Shown in pieces: positions 16,865-25,183 of a stretch of DNA of 64,000 nucleotides; position 1 is the first letter of the stretch, and each line of letters opens with the position of its first letter. Source of the DNA: Prochlorococcus sp. AG-402-P18 (GTDB taxonomy: Bacteria > Cyanobacteriota > Cyanobacteriia > PCC-6307 > Cyanobiaceae); contig QCJC01000010.1 of NCBI GenBank assembly GCA_003216275.1, forward strand, positions 1 through 64,000, in the 5' to 3' direction. The position numbers and the translations under genes were made by a program. The notes beneath the pieces were generated by a model, which did no database searches, was not told where the DNA came from, and saw only the letters and a program-made list of their open reading frames with translations.

Positions 16865-17236
16865 TTGCGCACTGAAGCAAGGCATTCTCTCTCAGGAAGA
16901 ATTATTAATACTGATGCACCTAAAGATCATGATGGTGAAGGAAATGATTTCGCACCAACTGATTTATTAGCTTCTTCTTTGGGAACTTGTGTAATAACAA
17001 TTATGGGTATTGAGGCGAAGCGTAGAGGGTGGAAACTTGGTGAGATTAAGGTTGATGTTTATAAGATAATGACATTAATAGGATCTAGGAAAATTCAATC
17101 TCTTATATTAGAAATCTTCATGCCTCCTGATTTGGAGTCTTCAACATATAAAGCCCTCCAACTTATAGCTGAGGAATGCCCCGTGAAGCTGAATCTTGAG
17201 GAATCGATAGATATTCAGATGCATTGGCATCAATAA
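16865..17236 (+). CDS. OsmC-family protein (start uncertain)
   Basis: OsmC/Ohr-type proteins are thiol peroxidases that reduce organic hydroperoxides. This one shows LRTEARHSLSGRIINTDAPK, then FAPTDLLASSLGTCVITIMG (the family's Cys-containing helix) and a second conserved cysteine in EECPVKLNL. The reported start is TTG at 16865. However, the in-frame codons before it encode CRYLGD, which matches family N-termini, and contain no ATG, GTG or TTG. The real start may be a rare codon, or an ATG at 16836 displaced by an indel (ATG then TAA). It is monocistronic. Confidence 0.82.
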   Translation: MRTEARHSLSGRIINTDAPKDHDGEGNDFAPTDLLASSLGTCVITIMGIEAKRRGWKLGEIKVDVYKIMTLIGSRKIQSLILEIFMPPDLESSTYKALQLIAEECPVKLNLEESIDIQMHWHQ

Positions 17237-17255
17237 AGATTTCAAATTAAATTGT

Positions 17256-17672
17256 TTAATTACAATTATTTTTAATGGTTTGATTATTAAAAAGATCCTT
17301 AAGGGTTTTACTCTTTACCTTAGTTAAACCAAGAAGTATGCCTCCTATTAATCCAGCATTCATTAAGACAGCTTTTATTTGCAGAGGAAAAAAATGAAAA
17401 ATCAAAGTTGCTGGTATTATAAATATAAGCAGGAGTGATGCACCTAATCTTTGCTTAAATCCTGAGATGAAAAATATTGATCCAAAAATCAGGCAGAAAA
17501 TAGCGCAAATTAATAAAAATGGTGATAAACTTGATGGTATATTTTTACTTGTAATAACTTCAACAGTTCTTTGGAAATCTATTATCTTTCCAGGTATTGC
17601 ATAAATAAATATTCCTGAGATCAAAATACGACCAATTAGATTTTTTCCTTGTTCATAATCCATTTTAGGCAT
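17256..17672 (-). CDS. DoxX family membrane protein
   Basis: A 138-residue protein with four hydrophobic segments, starting GRILISGIFIYAIPGKIIDF, which fits the DoxX pattern of R...F...K in the first helix. A later segment reads MNAGLIGGILLG, again typical. DoxX proteins are small quinone-associated or redox-linked membrane proteins of poorly defined role. It converges with the OsmC gene, with 19 bases between the stops. Confidence 0.75.
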   Translation of the reverse strand: MPKMDYEQGKNLIGRILISGIFIYAIPGKIIDFQRTVEVITSKNIPSSLSPFLLICAIFCLIFGSIFFISGFKQRLGASLLLIFIIPATLIFHFFPLQIKAVLMNAGLIGGILLGLTKVKSKTLKDLFNNQTIKNNCN

Positions 17673-17875
17673 ATCGGTGGGTGAAATTTATTTCTCTAGG
17701 AAATTGGGAATTTTTGCAGAGAAGTTCCAACTACTATTATGTTATATATAATTTGTTTTTGTGGAGATCTTTTTATTTTTTGAAAGGTAAATGTTAAATA
17801 TATCTTTTTGTTTTCCTGGGAATCATAATCAAAATATATTGCTATCTTGTTTTATAGGTTATTTATTTTTTTATA

Positions 17876-18007
17876 ATGACTAAGGACTGGAACTCGGGTC
17901 CATCTTTTTACAAGAAGGGTTCTTTCCACAATAAAATAGGTATGATATTACTCTGGATATTTATAAGCTTAGCTTTAATTCAAGTTTTCATAATGCTTTT
18001 TATATAA
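17876..18007 (+). CDS. small single-pass membrane protein
   Basis: A 43-residue protein: a soluble basic N-terminus (MTKDWNSGPSFYKKGSFHNK) followed by one long hydrophobic helix (MILLWIFISLALIQVFIMLF). This arrangement is typical of the tiny membrane proteins in this part of the window. No family is recognised. Confidence 0.55.
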   Translation: MTKDWNSGPSFYKKGSFHNKIGMILLWIFISLALIQVFIMLFI

Positions 18008-18100
18008 GCTGTATTTACATAATTCTTTAATATTAGATAGCTTATTATATATATAATATTGATAATAAATAGATTTTATTTATCTAAGTTTGATTTAATT

Positions 18101-18349
18101 ATGATTCTCCTCAAAATTACTAACGCTTCAGATGTAGTCGCCTCTAAGGCAGGAAAATTATTCGAGAAAATGACGCCAGAAATGATTGATCAGAAATTAG
18201 TTGAAAGCCAGGTAATTCAGCAGATGATCGAACAACTTCAAATAGAGGGATTAAAAGGACAGATTTCAAGTGTAAAAGGGCTAGATCTTAAAGAAGATAA
18301 TTTGATAACTAAAAGTAGTTTCAAGGTTAGAAGTACCAAGACTTTTTAA
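18101..18349 (+). CDS. conserved-looking hypothetical protein
   Basis: An 82-residue soluble helical protein starting MILLKITNASDVVASKAGKL. The frame extends upstream to TTG at 18059, but that extension reads as AT-rich noncoding DNA and the ATG at 18101 gives a cleaner N-terminus. The middle is predicted helical (MIDQKLVESQVIQQMIEQLQ). No known domain or neighbour gives a function. Confidence 0.65.
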   Translation: MILLKITNASDVVASKAGKLFEKMTPEMIDQKLVESQVIQQMIEQLQIEGLKGQISSVKGLDLKEDNLITKSSFKVRSTKTF

Positions 18350-18600
18350 CCCATATATTTGAAAGTATTTGTTATCAACTCAATGAATTTTCAAAAAAAT
18401 CAATTAGATAAAACCATCTCGTATAGATTGACTAGTATATATACTTTCGTTTCCCTGGAAATTCTTTGTTTTTTTTAACAGCCTATCGTTTACGGTATTG
18501 ATGTTTTTCTTATGAAAACTTAATTATTTATTATTAAGAAGATATTCGTTTTTTTATCTCTAAATTATCTATTCTTAAATCATATATAAAAGGATTTAGT

Positions 18601-19362
18601 TTGGGTTTTGGTGCCCCAAAAATAAGCCAAGAAGAAGAGCGCTTAAGAGCTCTTGCCGAGTACAGAATTTTGGGTACTCAGCCTGAACAATGTTATGACG
18701 ACATAACCAGAATTGCTTCTCTAACTTGTGGAACCCCTATCTCTTTGATGAGTTTGGTTGATACAGATAAGCAGTGGTTTAAATCTATGTGTGGGTTTAA
18801 AACTAAAGAAACTTCAAGAGATGTTTCTTTTTGTGCTCACGCAATTGCGAGTCCAGAGCCTTTGATTATTGAGGATGCTCTCTTGGATGAGCGCTTTAAA
18901 TCAAATCCTTTAGTGGTTGAGGATCCCAAAATACGTTTATACGCTGGCTTTCCTCTTCAAACACCAAATGATCAGAGAATTGGCACTCTTTGTGTAATTG
19001 ATAGAAAACCTGGACATTTGTCGGACAAACAACATCAAATTATGGAGGCATTATCAAGGCAAGTTGTAACTTTGTTGGAACTTCGTAAAAGATCTATCAA
19101 TCTTCTAGATGCTCTAACTCATATGCATAAAACGGAGGGTATTTTGACAACATGTTCATATTGCAAAGAGGTAAGGGATTCAGATGGTGAGTGGCAGCAT
19201 CTAGAAAAATATCTATCTAGAATTACAGATATTAGATTTAGTCATGGGATTTGTGATTTATGTATGGAGAAGCACTTCCCTGATGTATTAGAAGTATGGT
19301 CTGATGATAAACTTAATTTTAACGATAAAAAAAACAGTCCTGAATGTAAAAAGAGCAGATAG
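18601..19362 (+). CDS. GAF-domain protein with C-terminal cysteine-rich module
   Basis: A 253-residue soluble protein. An N-terminal GAF domain spans about residues 20-165 and includes SLMSLVDTDKQWFKSMCGF, SFCAHAIASPEPLIIEDA and YAGFPLQTPNDQRIGTLCVI. A short helical linker follows, then a compact module with CSYCKEVRD and HGICDLCMEKHFP, whose paired cysteines look like a metal site. This tail is often fused to sensors and regulators. No kinase, cyclase or DNA-binding output domain is present. TTG at 18601, preceded by AAGGA at proper spacing, supports the start. Ligand and partner are unknown. Confidence 0.85.
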   Translation: MGFGAPKISQEEERLRALAEYRILGTQPEQCYDDITRIASLTCGTPISLMSLVDTDKQWFKSMCGFKTKETSRDVSFCAHAIASPEPLIIEDALLDERFKSNPLVVEDPKIRLYAGFPLQTPNDQRIGTLCVIDRKPGHLSDKQHQIMEALSRQVVTLLELRKRSINLLDALTHMHKTEGILTTCSYCKEVRDSDGEWQHLEKYLSRITDIRFSHGICDLCMEKHFPDVLEVWSDDKLNFNDKKNSPECKKSR

Positions 19363-19473
19363 TTTTCTAGGATTAGAAAACTATCTTTTAGAAGCTAGTT
19401 ATAATTTCAAGATTTTTTGATGAGTGTATAAAATAAATACTTTGATCAATGCATTTATCAAATATTGTGAAAT

Positions 19474-20340
19474 ATGATTGGTTTTTTTGCCGCAATCTCA
19501 GCAGTATTTTTCTGGACAGCTGCCTGCTTTATTTGGCGTGCAGAATCTAAATACTTACTTCCTAGACAAATCAACATTTACAAAAATGTTATCGCCTCAA
19601 TTATTTTCTTACCTGTCGCATTAACTATTGGTTGGTCCTCTGAGATCTATTCTATATTAATCCTAATGATAAGTGGAATAATTGGAATAGCAATAGGGGA
19701 TACTTTGTATATAAATTCTTTAAAAATATTAGGTACAAGAAAAACATTATCATTTGAATCCCTTACTCCAATTATTGCAACTATCTTGATATCTTTAACT
19801 ACAAATGAGATATATCCTCAAAAAGTATGGATAGGTTCTTTAATAGTTTCTTTCTCATTGTTGATGATTGTGAATCAAAATACATTTGAGAGGGATGAAT
19901 TTGTAGACAAAGAATTTTTTGGAATTCTATATGCATTAGGATCTGTTTTTTGTGCTGTTTTTGCTTCTCAACTTTCAAGAATTGTTTTAATTAGATCTAC
20001 ATTATCTCCTTTGCAAACTACTGAGATAAGACTTTTATCAGCATCTATTTTATTATTTATAATTTTCAAACCAGATTTTGATAAAGTTTTTTTTCATAGA
20101 GTACTCTCAAAAAAGAGTCATTTTACTTTGATTTTATCAACATTTCTTGGCACTAATTGTGGAATTTTTTTTCAACAAATAGTTTTTAAATCTTTACCAG
20201 TTGGAATTGGTTGGACTTTATTAAGTCTTTCTCCTGTGTTCGCAACCTTTATCTCTAAAAGAGAGGGAGATAAAATCAATAAACTAACTATTTTTTATTC
20301 TTTTCTATCTTTTACTGGTGTAGGAATCACTTTGATTTAA
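19474..20340 (+). CDS. DMT-superfamily (EamA-like) transporter
   Basis: A 288-residue membrane protein with about ten hydrophobic segments arranged as two related halves, as in the drug/metabolite exporter family. The first half includes WTAACFIWRAESKYLLPRQI and IGIAIGDTLYINSLK. The second ends with VGIGWTLLSLSPVFATFISK before the last pass. The substrate cannot be read from sequence. Its last four bases overlap the converging gene at 20337. Confidence 0.85.
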   Translation: MIGFFAAISAVFFWTAACFIWRAESKYLLPRQINIYKNVIASIIFLPVALTIGWSSEIYSILILMISGIIGIAIGDTLYINSLKILGTRKTLSFESLTPIIATILISLTTNEIYPQKVWIGSLIVSFSLLMIVNQNTFERDEFVDKEFFGILYALGSVFCAVFASQLSRIVLIRSTLSPLQTTEIRLLSASILLFIIFKPDFDKVFFHRVLSKKSHFTLILSTFLGTNCGIFFQQIVFKSLPVGIGWTLLSLSPVFATFISKREGDKINKLTIFYSFLSFTGVGITLI

Positions 20341-20582
20341 ACTTCAAAATAATCATTTTCTTTCCAATATTCATCAGGATCATCTTCATAGTCGGGGGGA
20401 TCCTCTAATTCACCTGGTTGCTCACCAAGTAATAATAGTAATCCCTCTAAGTATCTCATCTCTGATGGATCATCAGATTTATTTAGATATTCTTTAATTT
20501 GCTTTCCAGCTGCTGGATCCCCATTTTCAACAGCATGCGATAATAAATAAAGAGGATCATTTGTTGGATCTTTTTCTTCCAT
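20337..20582 (-). CDS. acidic hypothetical protein
   Basis: An 81-residue highly acidic soluble protein: MEEKDPTNDPLYLLSHAVEN, a helical middle, and an end rich in Asp, Glu, Pro and Tyr (LEDPPDYEDDPDEYWKEND). No domain is recognised. It probably shares a minus-strand transcript with 20623-21045; the gap is 40 bases. Confidence 0.7.
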   Translation of the reverse strand: MEEKDPTNDPLYLLSHAVENGDPAAGKQIKEYLNKSDDPSEMRYLEGLLLLLGEQPGELEDPPDYEDDPDEYWKENDYFEV

Positions 20583-20622
20583 TTTAATTGATAATAAGAT
20601 TTATAGATGTGTTTTAATTGTT

Positions 20623-21045
20623 TTAAGAGAAATTTCTGTCAGTTGTACCTGGATAAAAAAGTGTATTTTGATCAAGGTTAATTTCTGAAAACTTGATTGG
20701 TTCCCAAAATAAATCTCTTGTAATTAAAAAACGAATATCTTTTTCTTTTAAAAATTTTTGATTAACTATTTCTTGTAGATTTTTGATAGAAACTTCTCCC
20801 CATTCATGGCAATTAGTTAGCCAATCATCCATTTCCCATACGGGTTCAGAATTTATCATTTTAAACCCAAATGCTTTTTCCCTATCTTCAGATATTTTAG
20901 AAAGGTACCAATCTCCCACCACTCCATATAAGTGACAATAAATTAAATCATTTATTGACTCACTGTTTTCCTCTTCCATATCTTCCATTAACTGCGCTGT
21001 TGACTCTGGGAGGAGAACAAGTGGATTGAGATTTTGTTCAGTCAA
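20623..21045 (-). CDS. hypothetical soluble protein
   Basis: A 140-residue acidic protein with an N-terminal helical acidic part (MEDMEEENSESINDLIYCHL), a GVVGDWYLSKISEDREKAFG stretch and a C-terminus with RFLITRDLFWEPIKFSE. No membrane segment or known family is recognised. It is followed on the same strand by the acidic protein at 20337-20582, and the pair may be one transcript. Confidence 0.7.
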   Translation of the reverse strand: MTEQNLNPLVLLPESTAQLMEDMEEENSESINDLIYCHLYGVVGDWYLSKISEDREKAFGFKMINSEPVWEMDDWLTNCHEWGEVSIKNLQEIVNQKFLKEKDIRFLITRDLFWEPIKFSEINLDQNTLFYPGTTDRNFS

Positions 21046-21155
21046 AATGAAGAATAATATAATCCATATTCATACTTTAATATAATGATTAAATTTTAAA
21101 AAACTATATTTAGTTATTTTGATTTTTTTATGTACAAATCTAGTACTTTTAGGGA

Positions 21156-21467
21156 TCAGGCCTTATCAAAATCTGTTGCCTTTAGTGCTTGAAGTGCAAG
21201 GTTTATGTGTGCCCCCATTGCACCAAAAGCCATTAGAGATTTTGAACTTCTATCTTTAGTTACTAATTCTTCATTCTCATTTAACATTAACAATATTTTT
21301 CTACTGGTTTCTGACCAACTAGAAATTAAATCACAGAATTCTTGATTTTTATTAGAACTAATGATTTCAGAGGGGGATATTGAAGTATTCTCTTTTTTTG
21401 CCTTATTTAAAAGACTATTCAATTCTTTATGACTGATTGAATTCGGAGAGGAAGGATTATTTTTCAA
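21156..21467 (-). CDS. hypothetical soluble protein
   Basis: A 103-residue protein with a polar serine- and asparagine-rich N-terminus and a C-terminal helix (SLMAFGAMGAHINLALQALK). No family is recognised. It lies downstream of murD on the same strand (95-base gap), with the two hypothetical genes at 20.3-21.0 kb after it. Confidence 0.65.
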   Translation of the reverse strand: MKNNPSSPNSISHKELNSLLNKAKKENTSISPSEIISSNKNQEFCDLISSWSETSRKILLMLNENEELVTKDRSSKSLMAFGAMGAHINLALQALKATDFDKA

Positions 21468-21562
21468 CTTTTATTTTTAATAATTCTGATATTAAATTAT
21501 CATGTAACTCCCAAACCAAAAGGGTGGATCCCCGACCAAGCGTAACTCATATCACATATTTG

Positions 21563-22972
21563 TTATGTAAGAATTTCAGACTTTTTAATTAAATTTTTAA
21601 AATGATCTCCCCTTTCTTCAAAATTTTTATATTGGTCAAAACTGGCACAAGCTGGAGACAATAGTATGGTGTGTGAATTTGTTTCTTTTGCTAAGACAAT
21701 AGAAGCAATGGTTGCTTCCTCTAGGTTTTCTTTTATTATTATTTCCCCTTTGTATGATGATCTTAATATTTGTTTTTTTAAATCGTTCGCACTAATTCCA
21801 AAAAGAACTATCCCCTTAGTTGATTTTTTTAGTTGTTTTATCCACGTTGAGGGATTACCTTTTTTTTGTTTGCCGCCAGCAAGTAAAATTACTGGGGAAG
21901 GAAAAGATTTTAATCCTGTTACTGAAGATTCAAAATTTGTAGCTTTGCTGTCATTGTAAAATTTCAAATTACCTTTTTTCCCTAAATATTCTAATCGATG
22001 TGCTATTGGTGCAAATGTATTTATAGATTTAGCTATTAATTTATATTCAATACCTATCACCCTTGCTGCGGCAGTTGCTAGCAAAAGATTTTGCAAGTTA
22101 TGTTCTCCTGGAATTTTAAGTATGGAAGAGTGAAAAAGTTTTAGTTCATCTTCGAAAATATAACCTTCCTTGTTTACCCAGAATTTTGGATGATGTGAAT
22201 ATGAGTATTGTTCATTTGCTCCAACCCATATTCCATCAGGTAACTCTTTTCTTTTTTTTGATAAATATTTATCATCAGAATTATAGATGCGGATAGATGA
22301 TTTATCTAATAAACTTCGTTTGATTTTGAAATAACTTTCGAGGTCGTTATGTCTTTCTAAGTGATCAGGACTGAATGTAGTCCATATACCAATAGTCGGA
22401 CTTAATTTAGGCGAGGCCTCTATCTGATAACTACTTAGTTCCATCACAAGCCAATCTAAATTCTTGGAACTTTCTTCAATATTTTCTAAGGCAATATTAG
22501 ATAGTGCTTTCCCACTATTTCCTCCCATATCAGTATTGAAACTATTAAATTTGAGGATATGGTGGAGCATATTTGTAACTGTTGTTTTTCCATTTGTTCC
22601 TGTGATTCCAATGGAAGGTATATGATTTAATCTTTCCCAAGCTAATTCAACTTCTCCTTTTATATTTATATTTTTATTTCTTAATTCTTTAAGAGTAATA
22701 TTTTGCCAATCTACTCCAGGACTAACAATAATAGAGGAGATCTTTCCAAGCCACGGAGTAAAATTTTTAATATTTAGTTCTTCTCCAAGTAGAATAGTTT
22801 TTATACCTTTTAACGTAAGTTGCTCTGATAATTGTTCTAGCTTTTTATTTGAATTATTTTCTAATACTAAAACATTTTGGCCTTCTGATGCAAGTAGCTT
22901 GGCTGCGCCTAACCCTGAGGTGCCTAGTCCAAGTACAATATGTATTTCATTTGATTGATCTGGCTTTGACAA
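21563..22972 (-). CDS. murD: UDP-N-acetylmuramoylalanine--D-glutamate ligase
   Basis: A cytoplasmic peptidoglycan precursor enzyme that adds D-glutamate to UDP-MurNAc-L-Ala using ATP. The 469 residues fit the family. The N-terminal UDP-binding fold starts IHIVLGLGTSGLGAAKLL. The ATP loop is SIGITGTNGKTTVTNMLHHI, the central domain contains TFSPDHLERHNDLESYFKIK, and the C-terminal domain contains NDSKATNFESSVTGLKSF and LLSPACASFDQYKNFEERG. All expected motifs are present. No other mur gene is adjacent. Confidence 0.96.
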   Translation of the reverse strand: MSKPDQSNEIHIVLGLGTSGLGAAKLLASEGQNVLVLENNSNKKLEQLSEQLTLKGIKTILLGEELNIKNFTPWLGKISSIIVSPGVDWQNITLKELRNKNINIKGEVELAWERLNHIPSIGITGTNGKTTVTNMLHHILKFNSFNTDMGGNSGKALSNIALENIEESSKNLDWLVMELSSYQIEASPKLSPTIGIWTTFSPDHLERHNDLESYFKIKRSLLDKSSIRIYNSDDKYLSKKRKELPDGIWVGANEQYSYSHHPKFWVNKEGYIFEDELKLFHSSILKIPGEHNLQNLLLATAAARVIGIEYKLIAKSINTFAPIAHRLEYLGKKGNLKFYNDSKATNFESSVTGLKSFPSPVILLAGGKQKKGNPSTWIKQLKKSTKGIVLFGISANDLKKQILRSSYKGEIIIKENLEEATIASIVLAKETNSHTILLSPACASFDQYKNFEERGDHFKNLIKKSEILT

Positions 22973-23216
22973 TTTAAATTAAGAACTAAATGGGATTACG
23001 TTTTGATTCTATTAGTAGAGTATTTTCCTGAGAACTAGTGTGGGAAAACTAATTCTATAATAAAAAGAATCTTAATTAGGACTCTTCTCATTTTTAATAA
23101 AGATATTTTATAGCTACTCTTTTAGCTAGATTGAATGTGGTTAAAAAAATATTAATACTTCTAGCTTTTTTCTATGGGACTTGTTTTGATGATACATAAA
23201 TATTTGCTTTAGGTTT

Positions 23217-23363
23217 ATGACTTCAAAAATTGAGGAGGAAAAATTGTTAAAACAAACTGAACTCATAGATTCACAGCCTAGAAATAAGTTATTTGATGTT
23301 TCCCTAGAACATAGTGAGAGTGAAATGAAATGGGTTCAGCTTCATCAGATGTTTGATAGGTAA
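23217..23363 (+). CDS. small hypothetical protein
   Basis: A 48-residue charged soluble protein starting MTSKIEEEKLLKQTELIDSQ and ending KWVQLHQMFDR. It is amphipathic and likely helical. It has an ATG start and even composition but no recognised family. It lies just upstream of the minus-strand tRNA-Val. Confidence 0.45.
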   Translation: MTSKIEEEKLLKQTELIDSQPRNKLFDVSLEHSESEMKWVQLHQMFDR

Positions 23364-23432
23364 AAAAACAATTTTAGAATCTTTACTAAATTTCCAATAA
23401 TCCTTGAGATAACTTAATAGGCTAATTTAAAA

Positions 23433-23504
23433 TGGGCGATACTGGAATCGAACCAGTGACTCCTACCGTGTCAAGGTAGTGCTCTACCTCTGAGCTAATC
23501 GCCC
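23433..23504 (-). tRNA. tRNA-Val (GAC)
   Basis: A 72-base cloverleaf on the minus strand. The acceptor stem is GGGCGAT pairing with ATCGCCC, the D arm contains TAGCTCAGAGGTAGAGCA, the anticodon stem-loop CTACCTTGACACGGTAG has GAC at the centre, and the T arm has the invariant GGTTCGATTCC. CCA is not encoded. There is no intron. Confidence 0.97.
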
Positions 23505-23568
23505 TTGCAAATCATTTGGAGATGAATTTAGTATTCAATTGAAGTTAGCAGGCAATTGGACTTATTGT

Positions 23569-24357
23569 TTATTGCCTTAGTAATTTTATTCGCCAGCGAT
23601 CCTTTTTTGTCTTGTCAATATTTAGAATTTTTATTGAACCTTTTTTCTCTAAATGAATGAGGTCTCCAACTTTTAGTGCTTTGCTTGCTTGATTGATTGG
23701 CATCCAGTTTAGCCTTAGTGAACCTTGCTTTATATGACTTGTTATTTTTGACCTTGACATACCAAAGCCAGCAGATGCTATTGCATCAACTCTAGTTGAT
23801 GCCTCAACAGTATTAATTATTTTTTCTGCTCTTTTAAAAGGGATTTCCATTTCACTTAGTGGTAGTGAGTGGACTGTTATTTCAACTTCTCTTAATCTGC
23901 CAATTTTCTTGTCAACAGAATCTGCAAATTCTTTTGTGCAAATTGCTTGAGCTCCCCTATCTCTAATTAACCAAATATCCCCAATGTCTTCATCATGAGC
24001 GCCTAGATCTAGAATGGATTTTCTAAAATCATTAGGTTTAGCTCTATCAAATAGAAAATTCCCTTTTATGTAAATTCCTCTGATTGTAATATTTAGATCA
24101 ATAGGACAATTCTTTTCTTCAGAACTTGCAAAACATATTCGTTGACGTTCTGCACCAGGATAACCGCCTACATAGTTGCAATTAATATCTTCTAAATTAT
24201 TAAATCTATCTTTAGCTTCGGCTATAACCTGGGCCGAAAAGAAAGGGGAAGATATATGTTTCCATTCTTTTAAGGCTTTCTCTGCATAACCGATCAAGAG
24301 CTCTAGCTCTTTAGGGAAAATACTATTAATTAGAATCTTTTCTTTTGGTAGATACAT
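23569..24357 (-). CDS. photosystem II S4-domain protein
   Basis: A 262-residue protein of the cyanobacterial/plastid YlmH-like S4 family named for its occurrence with photosystem II. An N-terminal and central part contains YVGGYPGAERQRICFAS and FRKSILDLGAHDEDIGDIWL. The C-terminal S4 RNA-binding module contains STRVDAIASAGFGMSRSKI and GSLRLNWMPINQ. S4 domains bind structured RNA, so a role in RNA or ribosome handling is likely; a direct photosystem role is unproven. It lies close to tRNA-Val, both on the minus strand. Confidence 0.9.
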   Translation of the reverse strand: MYLPKEKILINSIFPKELELLIGYAEKALKEWKHISSPFFSAQVIAEAKDRFNNLEDINCNYVGGYPGAERQRICFASSEEKNCPIDLNITIRGIYIKGNFLFDRAKPNDFRKSILDLGAHDEDIGDIWLIRDRGAQAICTKEFADSVDKKIGRLREVEITVHSLPLSEMEIPFKRAEKIINTVEASTRVDAIASAGFGMSRSKITSHIKQGSLRLNWMPINQASKALKVGDLIHLEKKGSIKILNIDKTKKDRWRIKLLRQ

Positions 24358-24512
24358 AATATAAGAATATAATTCTCTAATTTAATATTAAGGTACTATT
24401 AACTGTAATATGGATAAATCTCTGGCTTGCTTAAAAAAGATAATACTTATTGGACGTTAAGATTATTAAAAAATAGATCAAATTATTATTCAAAGTATTA
24501 TTTAAATAATAA

Positions 24513-25079
24513 CTATTGCTTGCCCAGTATTATTATTTCTGCGCTATCGATTTCGTTTAAAATTGCCCAGGGCGGTTCTATCTCTAATGGTGTCTCAAGA
24601 ATTAGTAACCAAAAACCTTGCTCACTTTTTTTCTTTAAAGCTCTTAAGTCATCATCAATATCCGCATTAATGCTTCCAGCTGAAAAAAAACTTCCTAACC
24701 ATCCTGAAATCATACCAACTATTCCACCTAACAATTTCTCAAGTTGATTCGGAAAACCCATTCCTGAAAAGGTTTCCAAATCGGTCATTTGCGAAAAACT
24801 CAGGCCTGTAATGAACCCAAAAGGGATTAACCAGCTTGCTAAAGTTTTTTGGCGATCTTTACGAGCAATATTTGGATTAAAAAGTTTGACATTATTAAAA
24901 TTTAACTGGTTGGTGCCTTCTTCTTGATTAGACCCCTGATTTGATTCCTCATAGTCAATTTTGTTATCCAAAGGTTCTACAAGATCGCAAGTCAGGATAG
25001 GTGTTTGAGCTTCTCTTAACTTGAGTAGTAAGTCATTTGCTCGTTGTTTTCCGTTTAAGACGATTACGCATTTTGACAC
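24513..25079 (-). CDS. hypothetical membrane-associated protein
   Basis: A 188-residue protein with a soluble alpha/beta-like start (MSKCVIVLNGKQRANDLLLK), a polar glutamine/asparagine-rich linker, two hydrophobic stretches (ASWLIPFGFITGLSF and LLGGIVGMISGWLGSFFS) with glycine spacing, and a soluble end (WAILNEIDSAEIIILGK). No family name is recognised. It is divergent from serA. Confidence 0.7.
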   Translation of the reverse strand: MSKCVIVLNGKQRANDLLLKLREAQTPILTCDLVEPLDNKIDYEESNQGSNQEEGTNQLNFNNVKLFNPNIARKDRQKTLASWLIPFGFITGLSFSQMTDLETFSGMGFPNQLEKLLGGIVGMISGWLGSFFSAGSINADIDDDLRALKKKSEQGFWLLILETPLEIEPPWAILNEIDSAEIIILGKQ

Positions 25080-25183
25080 GAATTAACTCCTTGAAATGTT
25101 TGGATTTTCAATCCTGCTCAACATAAATCTGGTCAGCGGCAAATAGATCACTAAAGTTCAGATCGGCACGTTTATCGCCCTTA

